From Prochlorococcus sp. AG-412-J13 (GTDB lineage: Bacteria > Cyanobacteriota > Cyanobacteriia > PCC-6307 > Cyanobiaceae), in the NCBI GenBank assembly GCA_003214815.1, contig QCLE01000007.1, forward strand, positions 1 to 64,000: a stretch of DNA of 64,000 nucleotides, in the 5' to 3' direction. How positions within the stretch are numbered: position 1 is the stretch's first letter; every line of letters starts with the position of its first letter. Shown here in pieces: positions 40,942 to 47,971 of the stretch. A program made the position numbers and the translations under genes. The notes below the pieces were generated by a model that saw nothing but the letters and a program-made list of their open reading frames with translations, ran no database searches and had not been told where the DNA came from.

Positions 40942-40962
40942 GGGGTTATTAACCCCTTTTTT
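40942..40962 (+). terminator. Strong intrinsic terminator
   Basis: GGGGTT (40942-40947), ATT loop, AACCCC (40951-40956), then T6. Confidence 0.85.
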
Positions 40963-41213
40963 ATTAATTAAATTCATAAATTATTAAAAAAGCATTAATC
41001 ATATTCATGAATAACTATAAATTAAATCAGGATTTGAAAACAATGTAATCGTAGATACCAACAGCTTTTTTATTAATTGATTATAAATTAAAAATACGAG
41101 TTAACGCGTTCCAATTTGTTGACTCTGAGGTTTAACCCTTGATTCCTGATCTACTTCTAGTTGTGAACTCACTATTTGCAAGATTCAAAAACGGTATTTA
41201 TCTAACTTAAATC

Positions 41214-41351
41214 ATGGAAAAAAAAATCGCAAAGAAATACGCAGATCTTATAGTCCAGGCTAATAATTCAACTGGCAGAAAAGAAGCTTTGTCATTTATT
41301 AAACAAGCAACAAAATTAAAAACCAAACTTGATCAATACGAAATGATGTAG
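41214..41351 (+). CDS. 45-aa small protein, paralogue of 22089-22223
   Basis: MEKKIAKKYADLIVQANNST, GRKEALSFIKQATKLKTKL. It has the same two-helix layout with a central GRKE as the 22089 gene. An element-B-like leader follows 8 bases after its stop codon. Confidence 0.6.
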   Translation: MEKKIAKKYADLIVQANNSTGRKEALSFIKQATKLKTKLDQYEMM

Positions 41352-41358
41352 TTTTTAA

Positions 41359-41405
41359 TGATCGATAGTCGATTCTAGATGAGGTACAAACTAGCTCTTT
41401 TTTTT
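41359..41405 (+). promoter_or_regulatory. Element-B-like leader, plus orientation
   Basis: ATCGATAGTCGATTCTAGA, then GAGGTA-CAAAC-TAGCTC (five of six pairs) and T8. The usual ATG after the T-run has become ATC. The next gene starts 58 bases further on (41463), so the leader is probably decayed. Confidence 0.45.
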
Positions 41406-41462
41406 ATCTTTCTATACAAATACTCAGAGATGAGTTAACTTATTCTGCTTCAATAAAATATT

Positions 41463-41753
41463 GTGGAATTAACTGAGCTAATTAAGGATTACGTTGCTAC
41501 AGAATTATTATCAAGTATTGAACTTGACTTTCTTGAAGGAGAATTATGGGAAACTACTCAATATATCGCAGAAATAAATACAGTTATCAAAGCCCCAAAA
41601 AATATATGTAAGAAATTAGGACTAGATGAAAAATCTTGTTGGCAATTATGCTGTGCAGCTGTTCTTGACTCCTCAAGACCATTAAAAAATGGACAAAATA
41701 GAGTTGATGATTTTAAAAAATTAATTAATCGATATGAAATTAGCTACACATAA
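41463..41753 (+). CDS. 96-aa conserved small protein, paralogue of 23591-23890
   Basis: The frame starts at GTG (41463). MELTELIKDYVATELLSSIE and LDFLEGELWETTQYIAEINT lead to NICKKLGLDEKSCWQLCCAA with four Cys. It matches the layout of the 23591 product on the far side of the nitrate block. Soluble, with no known function. No closer start codon to the leader is in frame. Confidence 0.6.
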   Translation: MELTELIKDYVATELLSSIELDFLEGELWETTQYIAEINTVIKAPKNICKKLGLDEKSCWQLCCAAVLDSSRPLKNGQNRVDDFKKLINRYEISYT

Positions 41754-41764
41754 AAAAAGACTCT

Positions 41765-42034
41765 ATGATATGTTTATTTATTGCATCAATTCTTTTTTTT
41801 ATTCCAGTAGGAGGTTTTGCTGATGAAAAGCAAAGAGAAATTGAGAATGAAGCTATAAATCTTATTATCAAAAAATATGGAAAAGGCTTAGAAAATAGAT
41901 TAAAAGGAACGGGAGTTACTCCCAGTTATCGAAGTTGGTATGAAAATGATTCTTTTGTAAGTATTGCAGCAGGTATATACCAAGAAGATACTTGGTCGGA
42001 AATGAAGTGGTTTAGTGTTAATGTCTATTCTTAA
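41765..42034 (+). CDS. 89-aa secreted hypothetical protein
   Basis: A signal peptide (MICLFIASILFFIPVGGFA) precedes a charged soluble domain: DEKQREIENEAINLIIKKYG, KGLENRLKGTGVTPSYRSWY and EDTWSEMKWFSVNVYS. No family recognised. It begins 11 bases after the upstream stop. Confidence 0.6.
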   Translation: MICLFIASILFFIPVGGFADEKQREIENEAINLIIKKYGKGLENRLKGTGVTPSYRSWYENDSFVSIAAGIYQEDTWSEMKWFSVNVYS

Positions 42035-42057
42035 TCAGCTTAAATAATGGAAAGTGA

Positions 42058-42795
42058 ATGAAGGAAATAAGACGCCTATTAGTTTTGCAGCATTTAGAAA
42101 TAGAGGGGCCAGGCCTTTTTGAACAATTTGCTAAAGAAAAAGATTTAAAAATTGAAATTATTCGTTTAGATAATAACAATGATCTGCCTCTAACGAAAAA
42201 AGGTGACTTAATTTTAATTATGGGTGGACCAATGGGAGTTAAAGATATTGGAAGAGACCAATATCCATGGCTTAAGCTAGAAAGAGATTTTATAAAAAAA
42301 GAATTAGAAAATGAGAGACCTATAATAGGTGTTTGCTTAGGTGCTCAGTTGCTTGCGAGTGCGGCTGGAGGAGATGTTGAAATTCTTAAATGTGGATTAC
42401 CTCCAAAAGCATTACCAGAAATTGGATGGTCTCAAATTTTTATTGATAAATCAAATAAAGACTTTAAAGCACTGTTTGAAGACCCTTTTCATGTACTGCA
42501 TTGGCATGGAGACAGGATTTTATTACCTAATAAAGCTGTACTCATTGCTAGTAGTGCACGTTGTAAAGAACAGTTTTTTAGAATTGGTAATTTTTCTTAT
42601 GGATTGCAATTCCATATAGAGACAACGGAGGGGATGATAAATAAGTGGATTAAAGAAGATAAAGAATTTATCCTTAAAGGATTGGGCTCAAATGGTCAGC
42701 AAATTTTAAAAGAAGAGAACAAAAAATATATAGATAAAACTTTTTTAAAAAGAAAGCTTCTAATAAGTAAATTATTTGAATTATTAGATAATTAA
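42058..42795 (+). CDS. Class I glutamine amidotransferase domain protein
   Basis: A stand-alone 245-residue GATase similar to the GMP-synthase amidotransferase domain (YfeJ-like). Catalytic residues: Cys93 in GVCLGAQLLASAAGG, His186 and Glu188 in LQFHIETTEG. The oxyanion motif is LILIMGGPMGV. It hydrolyses glutamine or a gamma-glutamyl compound; the acceptor is unknown. Ends at a shared hairpin with the convergent hli gene. Confidence 0.88.
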   Translation: MKEIRRLLVLQHLEIEGPGLFEQFAKEKDLKIEIIRLDNNNDLPLTKKGDLILIMGGPMGVKDIGRDQYPWLKLERDFIKKELENERPIIGVCLGAQLLASAAGGDVEILKCGLPPKALPEIGWSQIFIDKSNKDFKALFEDPFHVLHWHGDRILLPNKAVLIASSARCKEQFFRIGNFSYGLQFHIETTEGMINKWIKEDKEFILKGLGSNGQQILKEENKKYIDKTFLKRKLLISKLFELLDN

Positions 42796-42815
42796 AAAGG
42801 GAATAATAATCCAGT

Positions 42816-42838
42816 AAAAAAGGGCTTGATAAAGCCCT
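42816..42838 (-). terminator. Hairpin between convergent GATase and hli genes
   Basis: AGGGCTT (42821-42827) and AAGCCCT (42832-42838) form the stem. The T-run is on the minus strand (plus-strand A-run just before 42821), so it mainly terminates the hli gene. Confidence 0.75.
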
Positions 42839-42863
42839 GAAAAAAATTTAAAAAAGATTTTTA

Positions 42864-42992
42864 CTAGAAAATTCCTGGAAGAATTTGACCAGTAAAATAA
42901 TAAGCACCCACAATAGCAAATATTCCAAGCATTGCCGCTTTAAAATTAAGCTTTTCAACTTTTTCGGTCATGATATTTTTTGCGAATTCCAT
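42864..42992 (-). CDS. hli: Short high-light-inducible protein
   Basis: 42 residues: EKVEKLNFKAAMLGIFAIVG, then AYYFTGQILPGIF. The E-x-x-N-x-x-A-M-L-G pigment helix is conserved except that the usual Arg after Asn is Lys (NFKAAM). The QI-PGIF end matches the other hli genes nearby. Thylakoid photoprotection. Confidence 0.85.
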   Translation of the reverse strand: MEFAKNIMTEKVEKLNFKAAMLGIFAIVGAYYFTGQILPGIF

Positions 42993-43289
42993 AATAAAGT
43001 GAAATAGATTATATCTAAAAATTAATTTTTCAAATTTCATAATGATGTAGTTTTTTCTACCAAATTGATATCTTTCTAAAAATTTAAAAATAAATACTTG
43101 AATAACGAATTGAGCTTAATTAGTTGGCGAACCAACCTTTAAACCGTAGCAAACACAAAAACTATTTAATTATTTGTAACATTTGTGCTACAATAACGTA
43201 ATACGTATCTTGAAAATAACTTAATTTCAGCTTAAAGCTTTACATTTGTTAATACTAGTGTTACATTAATTAACAATTATACAACTTCA

Positions 43290-43496
43290 ATGACTAATTC
43301 AAATGTTACTACTGAATCAGGCGGCAGACAGAATATGTTTCCTACTGAGACACGGCCTTACATAGATGAGTCTGTTTCATACGACAGCTACCCACAAAAT
43401 GCAGAAAAAGTTAATGGTCGTTGGGCAATGATTGGACTTGTTGCATTAGTAGGTGCTTATGTTTCAACTGGACAAATTATTCCTGGCATTTTTTAA
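43290..43496 (+). CDS. hli: High-light-inducible protein
   Basis: 68 residues with a 35-residue polar N-terminus and the HLIP helix AEKVNGRWAMIGLVALVGAY, ending STGQIIPGIF. A terminal TAATG overlap couples it to the next hli gene. The region upstream (43180-43289) is AT-rich and contains ATAACGTAATACGTATC, which could be regulatory. Confidence 0.93.
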   Translation: MTNSNVTTESGGRQNMFPTETRPYIDESVSYDSYPQNAEKVNGRWAMIGLVALVGAYVSTGQIIPGIF

Positions 43497-43768
43497 TGGG
43501 TCCTCTATCAGGTTTTTTAGCAGTAATTGTACTCTTTACAGCCATCCTCGTTGCTTATCTAACCAAGCAATTTCAAAACGAAAATTTAAACTATTCATCT
43601 CTTAATCAAATGAAAAACACAAACACAAACACAAACACAAAAGTCAAAACAATCGAAAAAGAAAAAGTTGTTGCTGAAACTCTTAATGGCAGATTCGCAA
43701 TGCTTGGATTAATTGCTGCTATTGGAGCATATCTAACAACAGGTCAAATAATTCCTGGTTTCGTTTAA
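43496..43768 (+). CDS. hli: Two-helix high-light-inducible protein
   Basis: I start at the ATG at 43496, overlapping the upstream stop. The first 24 residues form an extra membrane helix (FLAVIVLFTAILVAYLTKQF), then a linker with an Asn-Thr repeat (NTNTNTNTK) and the HLIP helix AETLNGRFAMLGLIAAIGAY, ending TTGQIIPGFV. The linker DNA contains an ACAAAC hexamer repeat. The extra helix makes it unlike ordinary one-helix HLIPs. Confidence 0.88.
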   Translation: MGPLSGFLAVIVLFTAILVAYLTKQFQNENLNYSSLNQMKNTNTNTNTKVKTIEKEKVVAETLNGRFAMLGLIAAIGAYLTTGQIIPGFV

Positions 43769-43803
43769 AACTTACTTTTTAATAAATCTACAACTTAGAA
43801 AAA

Positions 43804-43932
43804 ATGGAAAATTCAAAACCAACTTATTGGCAAAATGCCGAGAGAACTAATGGGAGAATGGCAATGATGGGGTTATTCGCATTAGTTGTAAATTATGGCT
43901 TATTCGGCTGGATAATACCTGGAATTTTTTAA
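43804..43932 (+). CDS. hli: Short high-light-inducible protein
   Basis: 42 residues: MENSKPTYWQNAERTNGRMA, MMGLFALVVNYGLFGWIIPG. It is very close in the pigment helix to the protein at 13244 (AERTNGRLAMIGF, LFGWIAYP). Third plus-strand member of this hli cluster. Confidence 0.93.
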   Translation: MENSKPTYWQNAERTNGRMAMMGLFALVVNYGLFGWIIPGIF

Positions 43933-44191
43933 AATGAATTTAGGCCTACTTTTTCTTAAAGTAAATACCTAAGGAGTTATAACTCTTTCTGAACTTGATT
44001 CGATAACTAACCATCAATCTTAATTTACAAGGTTAGATATGGCTTTAGTTATTAAAATCGGACATCTTATGGATTCTAGAGTGTTGGAACTGGATAATAT
44101 ATTACTTGTTTAATTTTAAAGAAAATTGATCGTCATGAGTGTTTGTCAATAGGGATGCTGACAGGCACTTTTTTATAAGAAAAAATATTTG

Positions 44192-44230
44192 TAAAAAAAA
44201 GAGATTGTTTCTTAGCTAAAAACAATCTCT
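44192..44230 (-). terminator. Intrinsic terminator, 11-bp stem
   Basis: AGAGATTGTTT (44200-44210) pairs with AAACAATCTCT (44220-44230), with T8 on the minus strand. It would end the minus-strand genes that start at 45207. Confidence 0.85.
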
Positions 44231-44322
44231 CAATCACCTATTCTTACATGAAAATGTGAAGTAAGCTCAAAGATTTTAACTGATTTATTTTTATAGTAAA
44301 TACGCAAAAATGCTTTTATTAT

Positions 44323-44538
44323 TTATCTTTTTAAACCACCTCTTTTAATCCATAAGAACCATGTCACCCAAATAGGAGGGAGGAATCTGATTAAAGAAGA
44401 AATTTTATATATATAAAATGGGGCATTTTCACTTTGAAATAAATTTATCAAAAAAGAAGATATAGTTATCCAGATTAGAATTATTAATATATTTGCTACC
44501 AACAAAGCAAACTTATTTTGTTTGAATATTTTTGGCAT
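44323..44538 (-). CDS. 71-aa two-helix membrane protein
   Basis: MPKIFKQNKFALLVANILII is followed by LIWITISSFLINLFQ and a second helix region LIRFLPPIWVTWFLWIKRGG. Basic ends. Not recognised. Last gene of a minus-strand trio of membrane proteins. Confidence 0.55.
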   Translation of the reverse strand: MPKIFKQNKFALLVANILIILIWITISSFLINLFQSENAPFYIYKISSLIRFLPPIWVTWFLWIKRGGLKR

Positions 44539-44596
44539 AAGGTAATTTTTTTATATTCTAAATTTTAAATAATCTCGGTAAATTAATTATACATTT

Positions 44597-44848
44597 TCAA
44601 AAAAACTTCAAATTTAAAATCCATATCCAAATAAAAAAAATACTAAATTTTAATCCCTCTCCAAATAACATTCCAAAAGCAATAGGAGGCGTAAATATTA
44701 AAAAAAGAATAGAGAATAAACTAAATAAAGCAAATGATCCTCTTAGAAAAAGATTCTTTCTTTTTGTTCTTCTTAGATTTTTTAAGGTATTCCACTCCCA
44801 TTCGATAAACCTATAGAACTTTTCTGATAATAAAAATAAATACTTCAT
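44597..44848 (-). CDS. 83-aa two-helix membrane protein
   Basis: A charged N-terminus (KFYRFIEWEWNTLKNLRRTK) precedes two hydrophobic helices (FALFSLFSILFLIFTPPIAF; FSIFFIWIWILNLKFF). Family unknown. Confidence 0.55.
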   Translation of the reverse strand: MKYLFLLSEKFYRFIEWEWNTLKNLRRTKRKNLFLRGSFALFSLFSILFLIFTPPIAFGMLFGEGLKFSIFFIWIWILNLKFF

Positions 44849-44901
44849 TAATATTATTAATTTCTATCGGCTTTTCCTATTTATAAAATTTATTTCTCCT
44901 G

Positions 44902-45207
44902 TTAGCAATAAACTTTATCTCCTTCATCAGAAAAATAGTAAATTCTTTTTTCTGAACTTACAAAGAAAGTTAATCCCTTATATTGTGATCTTCTAAATTT
45001 TTCTAATCTAAATTTGTGTAAATCCCAATTATCTGTACTTATATCAGGATTAAATTCTTGTTCTTTTAAGAAAGGTACATAAGTTGGACTAATTGTTGTT
45101 TTTTTGGCTAGCCTTTTGTTTCGTTTTGAATAAAAAAATAATAGAAATAAAATTACAAAAAAAACAATCAGCAAAAATAGAATTAATAATATATTTGTCA
45201 TTGTCAC
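44902..45207 (-). CDS. 101-aa membrane-anchored protein
   Basis: The N-terminal anchor (NILLILFLLIVFFVILFLLF) is followed by a basic stop-transfer (KRNKRLAKK) and a cytoplasmic domain with DNWDLHKFRLEKFRRSQYKG and VSSEKRIYYFSDEGDKVYC. I do not recognise it. It heads the minus-strand trio. Confidence 0.6.
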   Translation of the reverse strand: MTMTNILLILFLLIVFFVILFLLFFYSKRNKRLAKKTTISPTYVPFLKEQEFNPDISTDNWDLHKFRLEKFRRSQYKGLTFFVSSEKRIYYFSDEGDKVYC

Positions 45208-45342
45208 TTTTTCTAATTTAAAAACTTTTTTTGTAGATTCAAGAGCATTTCATAATAGACTTTTTAGTAAGTAAAAAATCCTATTTTTATATTCTTGTAT
45301 TTTTTAATACTTATCAAGGGTTTACTTAAATCTCATTATAAA

Positions 45343-45504
45343 ATGAGTCGCTTTTTCAATATGACTCAAAATTCCATGAATACTCCTTATGCAAAAAGAG
45401 TAGCTGAAAAATTTAGAGAGGCTCAAAACTATTTAAAAAATAATGGTTTTAGTAGATCAACTAAACATTTACTTGAAGATATTGAAAATTCTGTTGAAAA
45501 ATAA
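45343..45504 (+). CDS. 53-aa hypothetical protein
   Basis: I start at the ATG at 45343 (MSRFFNMTQNSMNTPYAKRV) rather than an upstream TTG. AEKFREAQNYLKNNGFSRST is amphipathic. Followed after 2 bases by another small gene. Confidence 0.5.
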   Translation: MSRFFNMTQNSMNTPYAKRVAEKFREAQNYLKNNGFSRSTKHLLEDIENSVEK

Positions 45505-45506
45505 TA

Positions 45507-45665
45507 ATGCCAATACCCCCTCCCTTACCACAATTACAATACGGCTACGATGATGGCTTTACAACCAATGTTTTTGGGTTAATAGGAAGTTGCTTAGGAT
45601 GTATCTTAATTTTATTAATTTCATTTTTTGAATTTAAATTCAAAAAGCAAAATAGCAAGCCTTAA
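45507..45665 (+). CDS. 52-aa single-pass membrane protein
   Basis: MPIPPPLPQLQYGYDDGFTT, one helix (FGLIGSCLGCILILLISFFE) and a basic tail. It starts 2 bases after the upstream stop and ends 8 bases before convergent ychF. Confidence 0.5.
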   Translation: MPIPPPLPQLQYGYDDGFTTNVFGLIGSCLGCILILLISFFEFKFKKQNSKP

Positions 45666-45673
45666 AAGACTAA

Positions 45674-46765
45674 CTAAACATTAAATAAAAACTCCATTAC
45701 ATCTCCTTCGTTTACGACATATTCCTTACCTTCACTTCTTAATAACCCTTTAGTTTTTGCATTTGCAATTGAACCAGAATCAATTAAATTTTGATATGAA
45801 ATGGTTTGAGCTCTAATAAATCCTTTTTCAAAATCAGTATGAATTACTCCTGCTGCTTGTGGTGCAGTCATCCCATCTTTTATAGTCCAGGCTTTTGTCT
45901 CCTTTTCTCCTGTAGTGAAATAAGTTTTTAATCCCAGTAATTTATATGTTGATCTAATTAAAGAACTTAACCCTCCTTCTTCCACTCCTAAACCCATAAG
46001 GTAGTCTTTTTTATCTTCTGGTTCTAACTCTATTAATTCAGATTCAACTTGTGCTGATATTTTTATACATTCTGTATTTTCAATGCTTGCAAAACTCTGC
46101 ACTTTTGATGAGAAATCATTACCTACAGCTAAATCATTTTCATTCAAATTTGTTGCGTAAATAATTGGTTTAGCAGTTAGAAAACCTAATTGCTTAATTA
46201 TTAAATTTTCTTCTTCATTCAAAGATATTGATCTAACTGAAAGACCTTTCTGTAGCTCTTTTTCAATTTTTTCTAGTAAAGAATCTTCTTTTGCTGCCTC
46301 TTTACTAGTTCTAACCTGTTTTTTAATTCTTTCTCTTCTTTTTTGGAGTTGGGATAAATCAGCTAAATTCAATTCCAGATTAATTATCTCAATGTCATCC
46401 AAGGGATCTACCTTCCCAGAAACATGAATTACATCACTATCTTCAAAGCATCTTACAACATGAACTATTGCATCAACCTCCCTAATATTTGATAAAAATT
46501 TATTTCCCAAACCTTCTCCTTTACTAGCTCCTTTTACTAATCCTGCAATATCTACAAATTCAATTTTTGTTGGGATAATATTTTGACTAGAACTTAAATC
46601 ACCTAACTCTTGCAACCTTTGATCTGGGACTGAAACAATGCCTTTATTAGGTTCTATAGTACAAAAGGGAAAATTAGCCGCTTGAGCTTTAGCATTTTCT
46701 ACAAGTGCATTAAATAAAGTTGATTTTCCAACATTTGGTAATCCAATAATACCTGCTTTTAACAT
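45674..46765 (-). CDS. ychF: Ribosome-binding ATPase YchF
   Basis: 363 residues. The P-loop is GIIGLPNVGKSTLFNALVEN, G3 is FVDIAGLVKGASKGEGLGNK, and the NLNE in ATNLNENDLAVG replaces NKxD, giving the ATP preference of the family. The TGS domain at the C-terminus ends VNEGDVMEFLFNV. A universally conserved ribosome-associated factor. The first clear core-genome gene after the small-gene region. Confidence 0.97.
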   Translation of the reverse strand: MLKAGIIGLPNVGKSTLFNALVENAKAQAANFPFCTIEPNKGIVSVPDQRLQELGDLSSSQNIIPTKIEFVDIAGLVKGASKGEGLGNKFLSNIREVDAIVHVVRCFEDSDVIHVSGKVDPLDDIEIINLELNLADLSQLQKRRERIKKQVRTSKEAAKEDSLLEKIEKELQKGLSVRSISLNEEENLIIKQLGFLTAKPIIYATNLNENDLAVGNDFSSKVQSFASIENTECIKISAQVESELIELEPEDKKDYLMGLGVEEGGLSSLIRSTYKLLGLKTYFTTGEKETKAWTIKDGMTAPQAAGVIHTDFEKGFIRAQTISYQNLIDSGSIANAKTKGLLRSEGKEYVVNEGDVMEFLFNV

Positions 46766-46909
46766 TTGAAAAAATTTTTGGAAAAATTATCAAGAAAACA
46801 TCTTCTAGTAATATAGTATTTACTTAACCAATCTTGGATAAGTTAATTATAATCGTTTTGATTATTTATTTAGTTCCTAAATATTATCTACTGCCGTTTT
46901 TCAAAAGAA

Positions 46910-47971
46910 ATGTTTGATTTCATAAAAAAAAATATAAATCTAAGAAGTGGAATTATATTGCTTTCTCTAACTATATTTTTCGTTTTTATAACCAATTCCT
47001 TTAAAAAAAGTAAATCAAAAGATATTTCTGATTTTATAGTTCAAGTTGAAAAAGGAATTCTCTCGGATTCAATTAATACTAGTGGTGAAGTAAAAGCAAT
47101 CAGAACAAGCAATATTGGGCCTAGAAAGCAAGGTGTTATAAAAGAAATCAAGGTAGAGGAGGGAGATCTTGTAAAAAAAGCTCAGGTTTTAGCTTCTCTT
47201 GATGATGAAGACTTCATTTATAAAATTGAAGAGCTTGAATTAAATTTAGAAAAACAAAAATCTGAATTTTTAAGAAGGGAATATTTATATCAAGAAGGTG
47301 CAGTAAGCAAAGAAGATTATGAAAGTTATAAAAATAACTACAACATTAGTAGTGCCAAACTTAATGATGCAAAAGCTGAAAAAAGTTTCTATCTAATTAA
47401 AGCTCCTTATGGAGGAAAGATAACTGCAAAATATGCTGAGATAGGATCTTATGTCACCCCAAGTACAAATTTAAAATCAGACTCTAAAACCAAAAACTTT
47501 ATTTTTGAATTATCACAGGGTCTCGAAATTGTTGCCAAAGTTCCTGAGAGTGACATTGGCAGAATAAAAATAGGTCAAGAAGCCTCTGTAATAATTGAGG
47601 CTTATCCATCAAAAAAGTATAGTGCCATAGTAAAAAAAATAGCAACAAGAGCTGTAAAAGATAATAATGTAACGTCATTTGAAGTTACTTTAAGTTTTAA
47701 AGATATTTCTGAAGAAATTAAAATTGGAATGACTGCTGATCTTGAATTTAGAGTTGAAGGTAAGGAAGAAAAAATTCTTGTACCAACAGTTTCTATTGTC
47801 ACTGAAAAAGGTGAAAAGGGAATTTTGAAAGTCGATAAAAAGAATTCTCCCAAATTTGAAAAAATCGAAATTGGGATCAGTAGTGGGAGTAAAACTTCAG
47901 TAATTGATGGATTAGAACCTGGAGAGCAAATCTTTATTGATATTCCACCATGGGCTAAGAAGAGAAAATGA
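46910..47971 (+). CDS. Periplasmic adaptor (HlyD/MacA-type membrane fusion protein)
   Basis: 353 residues. An N-terminal anchor (SGIILLSLTIFFVFITNSF) is followed by a biotinyl-lipoyl-like half (IKEIKVEEGDLVKKAQVLAS), a coiled-coil hairpin (EDYESYKNNYNISSAKLNDA), the second lipoyl half (IKAPYGGKITAKYAEIGSYV) and beta-barrel/membrane-proximal domains. It links an inner-membrane exporter with an outer-membrane channel; no pump gene lies next to it. Its stop overlaps the polA ATG. Confidence 0.9.
   Translation: MFDFIKKNINLRSGIILLSLTIFFVFITNSFKKSKSKDISDFIVQVEKGILSDSINTSGEVKAIRTSNIGPRKQGVIKEIKVEEGDLVKKAQVLASLDDEDFIYKIEELELNLEKQKSEFLRREYLYQEGAVSKEDYESYKNNYNISSAKLNDAKAEKSFYLIKAPYGGKITAKYAEIGSYVTPSTNLKSDSKTKNFIFELSQGLEIVAKVPESDIGRIKIGQEASVIIEAYPSKKYSAIVKKIATRAVKDNNVTSFEVTLSFKDISEEIKIGMTADLEFRVEGKEEKILVPTVSIVTEKGEKGILKVDKKNSPKFEKIEIGISSGSKTSVIDGLEPGEQIFIDIPPWAKKRK

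Noticed and set aside
44040-44115. 24-codon ORF starting MALVIKIGHLMD
   Set aside because: Too short, no ribosome site, no homologue or partner in the window. It may be a remnant.
46910-47971. Complete tripartite efflux operon
   Set aside because: Only the adaptor is present. The next gene is polA and the previous is ychF, so no pump or outer-membrane channel is linked.
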